From Streptomyces sp. NBC_00554 (lineage in GTDB: Bacteria; Actinomycetota; Actinomycetes; Streptomycetales; Streptomycetaceae), in contig NZ_CP107799.1 of the NCBI RefSeq assembly GCF_041431135.1, positions 6,386,001-6,450,000 of the forward strand: a stretch of 64,000 nucleotides of DNA, given 5' to 3'. A program made the position numbers and the translations under genes. Positions within the stretch are counted from its first letter, which is position 1, and each line of letters begins with the position of its first letter. Of the stretch, positions 40,014-48,904 are shown one piece after another. The notes beneath the pieces were generated by a model, which was not told the origin of the DNA, did no database searches, and saw only the letters and a list, made by a program, of their open reading frames with translations.

Positions 40014-42317
40014 CTAGTTGACGTCCGACGGGTCGAGCCGGTAGAGCGACTGGGTGTTCTGGGTTCCGGTCGCGGAGTCGGAAGTGGAATCGGAAGCGGA
40101 ATCGGACTCGGACGTGGAGGAGGAACTGCCGCTGTACTCGCTCTCCTTCACCGCCGTACCGTTCTTCTCCACCCAGGTGGTGACCTCCGAGCTGATGCTG
40201 GAGTCGCCGCCCATGCCGCCGCCTCCGCCGCCACCGAGCTGGATGTAGTGCAACTCGCCTGCCTTCACCAGCTCCTTGAGCTTGGCGAGCGTCATCGCCT
40301 TGTCGGTGCCGGACCAGCCCCACATGGAGATGACCGGCTCCCCGCTGCTCAGGATGAGCGACGAGGCGGTCTGTGAACTGGACACCGCGAGCAGCCACTC
40401 GGCGCCGTCCTGGTTCTTCTTCAGGTACGTGATGAGCTCGCTGCTGGTGTCGCCGCCCATGCCGCCGCCACCGCCACCGAAACCGCCGCCCGCGCCACCG
40501 CGCTGGCCGGCAGCCCCGCCGGCTGCGCCTCCGGCAGCTCCTTCGGCCGCCTCGCCGGTCCCGTCGGCGCCGTTCGGGGGCGTACCCATGCCGCCGCCCT
40601 GCTGACCGCCGCCCTGCTGACCGCCGTCCTGCTGGCCCCCGGGCGCAGTGCCGCCCGGCGCCCCGCTGGGCATGCCGCTCGGCGCGCCACCCGTGCCACC
40701 CGCCTGGCCGCCCTGCTCGGCGCCGGGCTGCTGGCCACCGGCCATCGCGGCACCGCCGCCCATCCGGCCGCCACCGCCCCCGCCTCCTCCACCGAAACCG
40801 CCGCCACCCGTCGTGGGCCCGGCAGTCGGGTTGGTGCCGCCCATGCCGCCGGCCGTGCCCGCGGGCACCGAGGCGGCGTACGCGGCAGGCCCCGCGACCG
40901 ACGCGACGACCGCCGCGGCGATGGAGACCGCGAGGAGCCGTGCCCGGTGACCGGAGCGGAAGACCAGCAGACCCACGATCGCCAGCGCCATGACCACCGC
41001 GATCGTCGGCCACAGCCAGGTGTTCCAGCCGGAGGCCCGGCGCAGCAGCACGACGGCCCAGATGCCGGTGACCGCCAGAGCGGCGGGCAGCACCCACGCC
41101 CACCGCTTGTCCGCCCGGAAGGCACGCAGCAGCATGACGCCGCCGCCACCGCAGAGCGCCGCGATACCGGGCGCGAGGGCGGTCGTGTAGTACGGGTGCA
41201 TCGTGCCCTCGGCCATGCTGAAGGTGAGGAAGTGGAGCGCGGTCCAGCCGCCCCACAGCACCAGCGCGGCGCGCGTCAGGTCCGTGCGCGGCGCCCGCCC
41301 GCACAGCACCAGGCCGCCGACCAGCGCGATGCCCGCGAACGGCAGCAGCCACGAGATCTGGCCGCCCAGCGTGTCGTTGAACATCCGGCCGATGCCGGCG
41401 GTCCCGGAGAAGCCGCCTCCGCCACCCCCGCCGCCTCCGCCGTTGCCCTCGCCGCCGAAGACCCGGCCGAGGCCGTTGTAGCCCATGATCAGGTTCCAGG
41501 CGGTGCCGTCCGTCGAGCCGCCGATGTACGGCCGCTCGGAGGCGGGTACCAGCGACACGGCGGCAGGCCACCAGAAGCTGGCGACCGCCAGGGCCACGCC
41601 CGCGATCAGCAGGTTCACGATGCGCTTCACGAGGCCGAGCCGGGACGCGTACAGGTACACGGCGAAGACGGCGGGCAGCGCGATGTAGCCCTGCAGCATC
41701 TTCGTGTTGAACGCGAGCCCGAAGCAGACCGCCGAGCCGATGAGCGGCAGCAGCCTGCCGTCCCGCGTCGCGCGCAGCGCGAGTGCCGCGCCCGCCACCA
41801 TCAGGAGGACGAGCAGCGTGTCGGGGTTGTTGTCCCGGTTGATGGCCACCGTGATCGGCGTCAGCGCGAGGACCAGCGCGGCCACGGTGGCCGCCGCGTG
41901 TCCGAAGACCCGCTTCACGGAGGAGTGCAGGATCCAGATGGTGCCGACCGCGGACGCGATCAGCGGCGCCATCATCTGCCAGGTCCCGTAGCCGAAGACG
42001 CGGCAGGACAGGCCCATCACCATCAGGACGAAGGGCGGCTTGTCGACGGTCATGAAGTTGCCCGCGTCCAGCGAGCCGAAGAACCAGGCCTTCCAGCTCT
42101 GCGTGCCGCTCAGCACGGCGGCGCTGTAGAAGCTGTTCAGACCGGACGAGGAGAGGTTCCAGGAGTACAGCACTGCGGCCAGCAGCATGATCGCGATCAG
42201 GGCGGGGAGTGACCAGCGCGGCGCCTTCTCCGGTGGCCCGGGCGGTCCGGGCGGCGTGGGAGCGGGCGAGTCGGGGGCCACGGGGGCGTGGGGGTGTGGG
42301 TCGGTGGCAGATGTCAC
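40014..42317 (-). CDS. Polytopic GT39-type glycosyltransferase (ArnT/YkcB-like) with Gly-rich extracytoplasmic region
   Basis: The 767 residues form a membrane glycosyltransferase using polyprenyl-phosphate sugars. Residues 40-330 hold about nine helices with the first-loop motif GNFMTVDKPPFVLMVMG and the INRDNNPDTLLVL segment. Further helices lie at about 345-490. Then comes a long region of Gly runs and GGQQ-type repeats (about 500-640), and a C-terminal extracytoplasmic domain (about 645-730: SSELITYLKKNQDGAEWLLA; MWGWSGTDKAMTLAKLKELV) before a Ser/Asp-rich tail. The C-terminal domain is typical of the YkcA/B-like family. The acceptor is unknown. GTG start at 42317. Transcription is divergent from a secreted hydrolase. 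Confidence 0.86.
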   Translation of the reverse strand: MTSATDPHPHAPVAPDSPAPTPPGPPGPPEKAPRWSLPALIAIMLLAAVLYSWNLSSSGLNSFYSAAVLSGTQSWKAWFFGSLDAGNFMTVDKPPFVLMVMGLSCRVFGYGTWQMMAPLIASAVGTIWILHSSVKRVFGHAAATVAALVLALTPITVAINRDNNPDTLLVLLMVAGAALALRATRDGRLLPLIGSAVCFGLAFNTKMLQGYIALPAVFAVYLYASRLGLVKRIVNLLIAGVALAVASFWWPAAVSLVPASERPYIGGSTDGTAWNLIMGYNGLGRVFGGEGNGGGGGGGGGGFSGTAGIGRMFNDTLGGQISWLLPFAGIALVGGLVLCGRAPRTDLTRAALVLWGGWTALHFLTFSMAEGTMHPYYTTALAPGIAALCGGGGVMLLRAFRADKRWAWVLPAALAVTGIWAVVLLRRASGWNTWLWPTIAVVMALAIVGLLVFRSGHRARLLAVSIAAAVVASVAGPAAYAASVPAGTAGGMGGTNPTAGPTTGGGGFGGGGGGGGGRMGGGAAMAGGQQPGAEQGGQAGGTGGAPSGMPSGAPGGTAPGGQQDGGQQGGGQQGGGMGTPPNGADGTGEAAEGAAGGAAGGAAGQRGGAGGGFGGGGGGMGGDTSSELITYLKKNQDGAEWLLAVSSSQTASSLILSSGEPVISMWGWSGTDKAMTLAKLKELVKAGELHYIQLGGGGGGGMGGDSSISSEVTTWVEKNGTAVKESEYSGSSSSTSESDSASDSTSDSATGTQNTQSLYRLDPSDVN

Positions 42318-42524
42318 CAGCGCATCCTGCGAACAGGCGGTGGGCGCGCGCTGTGGCCTACCTGGGGGCGACCTGTGAATCCCGGCAACTGTCGGTCACG
42401 GCCCGTACAACGGTTCGCCAACACGTTCGGCAAGCCGTACAACCATTCGTACACACAGGTGAGTCAAAGGGGGCGAGCGTGCCGGGGGTGCGCTCGTATC
42501 CACCCAAGGGGACGGGAAGCCTTC
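42318..42524. promoter_or_regulatory. Divergent promoter region with direct repeats
   Basis: CCGTACAACGGTTCG (42403-42417) and CCGTACAACCATTCG (42435-42449) are direct repeats 32 bases apart. The second contains CAACCATTCG (42440-42449) followed 12 bases later by AGTC, the same arrangement as upstream of the small secreted protein gene (48318-48343). It may be an ECF-sigma promoter for the serine hydrolase. Confidence 0.4.
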
Positions 42525-43376
42525 ATGACTCACCGCATATCGCGGCGCGCCCGCGTGCTCGGCGCAGGCATCGGCGCCGGGATGCTCATACCGCTGGTGG
42601 CCGCCGCGGCGCCCGCTGCCGCAGCCACGCCGCAGGTCAGCTGTACGTCCGCGAAGGCGGGGCTGGCCACGAAGCTTCAGAGGGACATCACCGCCGCGCT
42701 CGCGAACCGTACGGGCACCATCGCGGTCGGCCTCTACGACCGCAGTACGAAGACGACCTGCTCTCTCAGATCGTCCACCGCGTACGACTCGGCCAGCGTC
42801 GTCAAGGTCACCGTCCTCGCCACGCTGCTGTGGGACGCCAAGAAGCACAACCGCTACCTCACACAGCGCGAGGCCGACCTCGCCAAGGCCATGATCACCA
42901 AGTCGGACAACGCCTCGACCAGCACCCTGTGGCGTCAGCTCGGCCTGACGAAGATCAAGGGCTTCCTCACCGCCGCCGGGATGACCCAGACCAAGCCGGG
43001 AGCGGACGGCTACTGGGGCCTGACCCAGATCACCGTGCGCGACGAGCAGAAGCTGCTCGCGCTCACCACCGCGAAGAACTCGGTCCTGAGCGACAACGCC
43101 CGCGCGTACATCCTCAAGCTGATGGGTCAGGTCATCTCCTCCCAGCGCTGGGGTACGCCGGCGGGGGCGCCCGCCGGTGTCGCCGTGCACGTCAAGAACG
43201 GCTGGCTGTCGCGGGCCACGCACGGCTGGCGGGTGCACAGCGTCGGCACTTTCAAGGGCGGCGGCCACGACTACACGATCACGGTCCTGACGCACGGCAA
43301 CAGCACCATGCAGTACGGCATCAACACCATCCAGGCCGTGGCCAAGGTCATCCACAAGGACCTGGCGGCCAGCTGA
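42525..43376 (+). CDS. Secreted serine hydrolase with class A beta-lactamase fold
   Basis: The 283 residues start with an Arg-rich Tat/Sec signal (SRRARVLGAGIGAGMLIPLV) and AAPAAAA cleavage region. The active-site SxxK is in ASVVKV (about 88-91), the SDN motif is in KSDNAST (about 126) and a KTG-like VKNGW follows (about 223). These are beta-lactamase/DD-peptidase-fold residues, but the KTG site is variant and the family in Streptomyces is often not a true lactamase. ATG 42525 follows GGGAAG. Substrate unknown. Confidence 0.87.
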   Translation: MTHRISRRARVLGAGIGAGMLIPLVAAAAPAAAATPQVSCTSAKAGLATKLQRDITAALANRTGTIAVGLYDRSTKTTCSLRSSTAYDSASVVKVTVLATLLWDAKKHNRYLTQREADLAKAMITKSDNASTSTLWRQLGLTKIKGFLTAAGMTQTKPGADGYWGLTQITVRDEQKLLALTTAKNSVLSDNARAYILKLMGQVISSQRWGTPAGAPAGVAVHVKNGWLSRATHGWRVHSVGTFKGGGHDYTITVLTHGNSTMQYGINTIQAVAKVIHKDLAAS

Positions 43377-43460
43377 CCGGCGCATCGAGGGAGGACCCAA
43401 CTCCCCGGAATTCACGACCAGTACGCCTGCCCTAAACCAGCAGCCGCCTACCGTGTCGCC

Positions 43461-44492
43461 ATGCGCCTGCGAACCGTACTCGCCACCCTCACCGCCGGCC
43501 TGGCGGCGGCCACCACCCTCACCGCCGCCGGGCCCGCCACCGCCGCTTCGAGCAGCAGCGCCAACGCCTGCTCGCCCTCCGTCGCCATCGCCGGCTTCTC
43601 CGACGCGCTCGACAAGACGACGTACGAGGGCACCTTCGTCGGCAACTTCTCCGCGCTCGCCGTGGACCGGAACGGCCAGATCGCCGCCGTATCCGACCGG
43701 TCCTCCCTCTTCACCCTCGACGCGAAGACCCTTCAGCCCACCGGTGTCGTCCCGCTCGCCGACGAGAACGGTGCCGCGCTCGACTCCGAGGGCCTGGTCG
43801 TCGACCGCGACGGCACGCGGCTCATCTCCTCCGAGACCGAGCCCTCCGTACGCCGCTACTCCCGCGACGGCAAGATCCTCGACCGTCTCCCCGTACCGGA
43901 CGCCCTCAGGGTCGCCCCCGCGGGCCGCGCCACCACGAACCAGACCTTCGAGGGCCTGACCCTGCTGCCGGGCGGTCGCACCGTCCTCGCCACGATGGAG
44001 AACAGCATCAGCGGCGACAGCAAGGAGATCGTCCGCTTCCAGACCTGGGACCGGAGCAAGGGGACCTTCCGCCTCGGTGCCCAGTACGGCTACCGCACCG
44101 ACACCGGCCTCGGTGTCTCCGAGGCCACCGCCACCCCCGACGGCCGCCTCCTCGTCCTGGAGCGCGGCTTCACCGCGGGCGTCGGCAACACCGTCCGCCT
44201 CTATCTGGCCGACCTGCGGCACGCCACGGACACCGCCGGTGAGGCGACGCTCACCGGGCAGGACGGCGTACGACTGGTCAAGAAGACCCTGCTCGCCGAC
44301 CTGGTGAACTGCCCGTCACTGGGTGCCACGGCCAAGCAGCCCCAGCCCAACCCGCTCCTCGACAACATCGAGGGCCTGACGATCACCGGCCGCACCAAGG
44401 GCCGCCTGGACCTCCTCCTGGTCAGCGACGACAACCAGAACGCGGCCCAGATCACCCGCTTCTACTCTCTGCGCGTCCGGCTGCCCCGATAA
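43461..44492 (+). CDS. Secreted esterase-like/phytase-like beta-propeller protein
   Basis: The 343 residues start with a Sec signal (VLATLTAGLAAATTLTAAGP) and continue as a phytase-like domain (Pfam Phytase-like, the esterase-like activity group). Repeated WD-like blades include NFSALAVDRNGQIAAVSDRS, DSEGLVVDRDGTRLISSETE and NQTFEGLTLLPGGRTVLATM, ending NIEGLTITGRTKGRLDLLLVSDDN. Activity is unproven: phosphoesterase or simple structural propeller are both possible. It follows the serine hydrolase by 84 bases in the same direction. Confidence 0.87.
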   Translation: MRLRTVLATLTAGLAAATTLTAAGPATAASSSSANACSPSVAIAGFSDALDKTTYEGTFVGNFSALAVDRNGQIAAVSDRSSLFTLDAKTLQPTGVVPLADENGAALDSEGLVVDRDGTRLISSETEPSVRRYSRDGKILDRLPVPDALRVAPAGRATTNQTFEGLTLLPGGRTVLATMENSISGDSKEIVRFQTWDRSKGTFRLGAQYGYRTDTGLGVSEATATPDGRLLVLERGFTAGVGNTVRLYLADLRHATDTAGEATLTGQDGVRLVKKTLLADLVNCPSLGATAKQPQPNPLLDNIEGLTITGRTKGRLDLLLVSDDNQNAAQITRFYSLRVRLPR

Positions 44493-44539
44493 GCCGCCCC
44501 TTTTGTTGCGGAGGGATGAAATCCGCTTCGCTGAGCGTT

Positions 44540-44576
44540 GGTGCCTTCCGGCGGACTGAGATCTACGGAAGGCACC
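44540..44576 (+). promoter_or_regulatory. Hairpin covering the ABC-exporter ribosome binding site
   Basis: GGTGCCTTCCG (44540-44550) is a perfect 11-bp complement of CGGAAGGCACC (44566-44576), with a 15-base loop. The right arm contains the GGAAGG that serves GTG 44580. It could be a terminator of the upstream gene or a translation-controlling structure. Confidence 0.6.
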
Positions 44577-44579
44577 CGC

Positions 44580-47500
44580 GTGGCAGCGCAAGGGGGATGG
44601 GCACGGCGACTCGCCGGGTACGCATGGCGGCACCCGAAGGACGTCGTGCTGGCGCTCGGCTCCTCGCTGGGCGGCATGGCGATCATGGCGCTCGTCCCGC
44701 TCATCACCAAGGTGATCATCGATGACGTGGTCGTGGGCCACACCAAGGACATGGCCCCCTGGGCGGGCGCGCTGATCGCCGCCGCCGCCGTCGTCTACGT
44801 CCTCACCTACATCCGCCGCTACTACGGCGGCCGCCTCGCCCTCGACGTGCAGCACGACCTCCGTACCGAGATGTACGAGACGATCACCCGGCTCGACGGC
44901 CGCCGCCAGGACGAGCTGTCCACCGGACAGGTCGTCGGGCGCGCCACCAGCGACCTCCAGCTGATCCAGGGCCTCCTCTTCATGCTGCCGATGACCATCG
45001 GCAATGTGCTCCTCTTCCTGATCTCGCTCGGGATCATGGCCTGGCTGTCCCTCCCGCTCACCCTCGTCGCGCTCGCCGTCGCCCCTGCCCTGTGGGTCGT
45101 CGCCAAGCGCAGCCGCTCCCGGCTGCACCCCGCCACCTGGTACGCGCAGGCCCAGGCCGCCGCCGTCGCGGGTGTGGTCGACGGCGCCGTCAGCGGCGTA
45201 CGCGTGGTGAAGGGCTTCGGGCAGGAGGAGCAGGAGACCGGGAAGCTCCGGGAGGTCGGGCGCAGGCTCTTCGCGGGGCGGCTGCGGACGATCCGGCTGA
45301 ACTCCAAGTACACCCCGGCGCTTCAGGCCGTACCCGCCCTCGGACAGGTCGCGATGCTCGCCCTCGGCGGCTGGCTCGCGGTGCGCGGACAGGTCACGCT
45401 CGGCACCTTCGTCGCGTTCTCCTCGTACCTCTCGCAGCTCGTCGGGCCCGTGCGCATGCTGGCCGTGGTGCTGACCGTCGGACAGCAGGCCCGGGCCGGC
45501 GCCGAGCGCGTCCTCGAACTCATCGACACCGAGCCGTCGATCAAGGAGGGGACGAAGACCCTTCCCGCCGACGCGCCCGCGACCGTCGAGTTCGACGACG
45601 TGTCCTTCGGATACGAGGAGGGGCGGCCGGTCCTGGACGGGCTGAGCTTCGAGATCCGGCCCGGCGAGACCCTCGCCGTCGTCGGCTCCTCCGGGTCCGG
45701 CAAGTCGACGGTCTCGCTGCTGCTTCCCCGCTTCTACGACGTGACGCACGGCGCCGTTCTCGTCGGCGGCCACGATGTGCGCGAGCTGACGACCGAGTCG
45801 CTGCGGGCCGCGATCGGGCTCGTCCCCGAGGACTCCTTCCTCTTCTCCGACACCGTTCGCGCCAACATCGCGTACGGCCGCCCGGAGGCGAGTGACGAGG
45901 AGATCGCGACCGCCGCCCGCGCCGCCCAGGCGGACCGTTTCATCAGCGAGCTGCCGAAGGGCTACGACACCACGGTCGGCGAGCACGGCCTCACCCTCTC
46001 CGGCGGCCAGCGTCAGCGCGTCGCCCTCGCCCGCGCCATCCTCACCGACCCGCGCCTGCTCGTCCTCGACGACGCCACCTCCGCCGTGGACGCCCGCGTG
46101 GAGCACGAGATCCACGAGGCGCTCAGCCAGGTCATGGAGGGCCGCACCACCCTCCTGATCGCACACCGCCGCTCCACCCTCAACCTCGCCGACCGCATCG
46201 CCGTACTCGACGACGGACGCCTCGCCGACATCGGCACGCACGAGGAACTCCAGCGGCGCTCTCCGCTGTACCGGCGGCTGCTCACCGACCCCGACGAGCT
46301 GGGCGGCGTCTCCCCGGGACACGCCCTGCCCGCAGTGCCGCAGGAGGACACCTCCGTACGGGACGAGCTGGACGCCGAGTTCGACGCCGAGCGCGGGGTC
46401 ACCCCACGGCTGTGGACCGGCGACCGCGAGCCCAAGGACAACGCGCTCGCCGGGATGCCCGCCACCCCCGAACTCCTCACCCAGGTCGAGGCGTTGCCCC
46501 CGGCCACCGACACCCCCGGCATCGACGAGGCGCGCGCGGTCAGGCCCGAGGAGTCGTACGGGCTGCGGCGGCTGCTGCGCGGCTTCGGGGCGCCGCTGCT
46601 CCTCAGCCTCGGGCTCGTCGCCGTCGACGCCGGCATGAGCCTGCTGCTGCCCGTGCTGATCCGGCACGGCATCGACCAGGGCGTCTCCGAGGTCGCGCTC
46701 GGCGCGGTGTGGGCGGCGTCCGGGTTCGCGCTGATCACCGTGCTCGTCCAGTGGGTGGCGCAGATCGGCGAGACGCGGATGACGGGACGGACGGGGGAGC
46801 GGGTCCTGTACTCGCTCCGGCTGAAGATCTTCGCGCAGCTGCAGCGCCTCGGACTCGACTACTACGAGCGGGAGTTGACCGGGCGGATCATGACCCGGAT
46901 GACGACGGACGTGGATGCGCTGTCGACGTTCCTGCAGACCGGTCTTGTCACCGCCTTCGTCGCCGTCGTCACCTTCTTCGGCATCATGGCCGCGCTCCTG
47001 GTGATCGACGTGCAGCTGGCGCTGGTCGTCTTCCTGACGCTGCCGGTGCTGGTCGTCGGCACGTTCTTCTTCCGCCGGGCGAGTGTGAAGGCGTACGAAC
47101 TCGCCCGCGAGCGGGTGTCGGTGGTCAACGCCGACCTCCAGGAGTCGGTCTCCGGGCTGCGGATCCTCCAGGCGTTCCGGCGCGAGGGCTCGGGCGTGCG
47201 GCGGTTCGCGGCGGGCAGCGACAGCTACCGGCAGGCGCGTACGCGCGGCCAGTGGCTGATCTCGGTCTACTTCCCGTTCGTGCAGCTGCTGGCGTCGGTG
47301 GCCGGGGCGGCGGTGCTCGTGGTGGGCGCGAACCGCGTCGACGCCGGGACGCTCACGACGGGCGCGCTGGTGGCGTACCTCCTCTACATCGACCTGTTCT
47401 TCGCGCCCGTGCAGCAGCTCTCGCAGGTCTTCGACGGCTACCAGCAGGCGACGGTGTCGCTGGGCAGGATCCAGGAGCTGCTCCAGGAGCCGACATCGAC

Positions 47501-48299
47501 GGAGGCCGCGGACAAGCCCCTCGAGGTGCTGTCCCTGCGGGGCGAAATCGCCTTCGAGGACGTCGACTTCGCGTACGGCGACGACGAAGAGGCCCTGAGC
47601 CAGGTGTCGTTGAGCATCCCCGCCGGGCAGACCGTCGCCTTCGTCGGCGAGACCGGCGCGGGCAAGTCGACGCTCGTGAAGCTGGTCGCGCGCTTCTACG
47701 ACCCGACCGGCGGGCGGGTGACGGTCGACGGCACGGACCTTCGCGACCTCGACATCACCTCCTTCCGCCATCGCCTCGGCGTCGTCCCGCAGGAGGCGTA
47801 CCTCTTCCAGGGGACGGTCCGGGACGCCATCGCCTACGGCCGCCCCGACGCGACCGACGCCCAGGTGGAGGCTGCCGCACGCGCGGTCGGCGCGCACGAC
47901 ATGATCGCGACGCTCGACGGCGGCTACCTCCACGAGGTCGCCGAGCGCGGCCGCAACCTGTCCGCCGGACAGCGCCAGCTGATCGCGCTGGCCCGCGCCG
48001 AACTCGTCGACCCGGACATCCTGCTCCTCGACGAGGCCACCGCAGCCCTGGACCTGGCGACGGAGGCACTGGTCAACCAGGCCACCGACCGCATCGCGGG
48101 CCGCCGTACGACCCTCGTCGTCGCCCACCGCCTGACCACGGCCGCCCGCGCGGACCGGGTCGTGCTGATGGCCCGTGGGCGGGTGGCCGAGGACGGCACC
48201 CACGAGGAGCTGCTCGCACGGGGCGGTCAGTACGCGGAGCTGTGGCGGACCTTCGTGGGGGCGGCCGAGCCGGGGGAGCCCGTCGGCCACGTGGTCTGA
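44580..48299 (+). CDS. Fused full-size ABC exporter (two TMD-NBD halves), multidrug type
   Basis: The 1239 residues contain two complete ABC exporter halves in one chain, like the mycobacterial Rv0194 drug exporter. NBD1 has Walker A GSSGSGKST (about 368), signature LSGGQ (about 473) and Walker B LLVLDDATSAVD. NBD2 has Walker A GETGAGKST (about 1023), a variant signature LSAGQ (about 1127) and Walker B ILLLDEATAALD. NBD1 therefore has Asp in place of the catalytic Glu, and NBD2 has an altered signature: together one degenerate and one canonical ATP site, as in heterodimeric exporters. GTG 44580 has GGAAGG at good spacing, inside a hairpin. Confidence 0.95.
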   Translation: MAAQGGWARRLAGYAWRHPKDVVLALGSSLGGMAIMALVPLITKVIIDDVVVGHTKDMAPWAGALIAAAAVVYVLTYIRRYYGGRLALDVQHDLRTEMYETITRLDGRRQDELSTGQVVGRATSDLQLIQGLLFMLPMTIGNVLLFLISLGIMAWLSLPLTLVALAVAPALWVVAKRSRSRLHPATWYAQAQAAAVAGVVDGAVSGVRVVKGFGQEEQETGKLREVGRRLFAGRLRTIRLNSKYTPALQAVPALGQVAMLALGGWLAVRGQVTLGTFVAFSSYLSQLVGPVRMLAVVLTVGQQARAGAERVLELIDTEPSIKEGTKTLPADAPATVEFDDVSFGYEEGRPVLDGLSFEIRPGETLAVVGSSGSGKSTVSLLLPRFYDVTHGAVLVGGHDVRELTTESLRAAIGLVPEDSFLFSDTVRANIAYGRPEASDEEIATAARAAQADRFISELPKGYDTTVGEHGLTLSGGQRQRVALARAILTDPRLLVLDDATSAVDARVEHEIHEALSQVMEGRTTLLIAHRRSTLNLADRIAVLDDGRLADIGTHEELQRRSPLYRRLLTDPDELGGVSPGHALPAVPQEDTSVRDELDAEFDAERGVTPRLWTGDREPKDNALAGMPATPELLTQVEALPPATDTPGIDEARAVRPEESYGLRRLLRGFGAPLLLSLGLVAVDAGMSLLLPVLIRHGIDQGVSEVALGAVWAASGFALITVLVQWVAQIGETRMTGRTGERVLYSLRLKIFAQLQRLGLDYYERELTGRIMTRMTTDVDALSTFLQTGLVTAFVAVVTFFGIMAALLVIDVQLALVVFLTLPVLVVGTFFFRRASVKAYELARERVSVVNADLQESVSGLRILQAFRREGSGVRRFAAGSDSYRQARTRGQWLISVYFPFVQLLASVAGAAVLVVGANRVDAGTLTTGALVAYLLYIDLFFAPVQQLSQVFDGYQQATVSLGRIQELLQEPTSTEAADKPLEVLSLRGEIAFEDVDFAYGDDEEALSQVSLSIPAGQTVAFVGETGAGKSTLVKLVARFYDPTGGRVTVDGTDLRDLDITSFRHRLGVVPQEAYLFQGTVRDAIAYGRPDATDAQVEAAARAVGAHDMIATLDGGYLHEVAERGRNLSAGQRQLIALARAELVDPDILLLDEATAALDLATEALVNQATDRIAGRRTTLVVAHRLTTAARADRVVLMARGRVAEDGTHEELLARGGQYAELWRTFVGAAEPGEPVGHVV

Positions 48300-48317
48300 A
48301 CCTCTCTCACCTTCGCG

Positions 48318-48343
48318 CAACCATTCGACGTACCTCGTGCGTC
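48318..48343 (+). promoter_or_regulatory. Candidate ECF-type promoter
   Basis: CAACCATTCG (48318-48327) and CGTC (48340-48343) have the -35-AAC / -10-CGTC look of ECF-sigma promoters. The same CAACCATTCG-N12-NGTC occurs at 42440-42465. Confidence 0.4.
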
Positions 48344-48387
48344 CGTACACCAGTACGCTCATGGGCTGCGGTACGGGAGGGACGACA

Positions 48388-48777
48388 GTGGACATTGGTG
48401 CGCTACGCCGACGGGTGGCGCTCGGTCTGGCCGTGCTCACCGCGTCCGGGCTGCTCGCGCTGATGAGCCCCGGCAGCGCGGCGGCCGCCGCCTCGTACTG
48501 CTCGGGCCGCGAGGTCCGCAAGCTGCCCTTCTCGACCGGGACCGTACGGGTCTACAAGAGCCGCGGATACGTCTGCGCCGTGACCTTCCCGAAGAGGCAG
48601 GGGGCCCGGAAGTACATGTCCGTCAGCGTGCGTGCCCGCGGCGGCCGGCCGGACAAGGACGAGGGGCTGTTCTCGCACCACGCGGGCCCGGCGAAGGTGC
48701 ACGCGGGACGCCGCTGCGTGTGGATCACGGGCTCCGTCGGCAGGGGCTCGGTGAGCTCGGGCTGGATCCTGTGCTGA
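48388..48777 (+). CDS. Small secreted protein, unknown function
   Basis: The 129 residues have a signal peptide (VALGLAVLTASGLLALMSPG, cleavage after AAAA). The mature part is about 95 residues, basic, with four cysteines (YCSGREV, VCAVTF, RRCVWIT, WILC), probably two disulfide bonds. GTG 48388 (MDIGALRR) has GGGAGGG at correct spacing. An upstream ATG at 48361 is less likely. I do not recognise the family. It is monocistronic by spacing. Confidence 0.75.
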   Translation: MDIGALRRRVALGLAVLTASGLLALMSPGSAAAAASYCSGREVRKLPFSTGTVRVYKSRGYVCAVTFPKRQGARKYMSVSVRARGGRPDKDEGLFSHHAGPAKVHAGRRCVWITGSVGRGSVSSGWILC

Positions 48778-48904
48778 AGCACCTTCCGGAACCTTCTCAG
48801 CCGAATCACCGCAATCCCACAGGGATTGCTCAATCACCCCTGGTGTCACGCGAGTTGCTCCGCTAGGTTCCGGCGGACATCTGCGTAACTCCAGGGGAGG
48901 GTGC

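Noticed and set aside
44316..48521. 1401-residue minus-strand open frame opposite the ABC exporter
   Set aside because: Pure antisense artefact; the plus-strand frame has complete ABC motifs.
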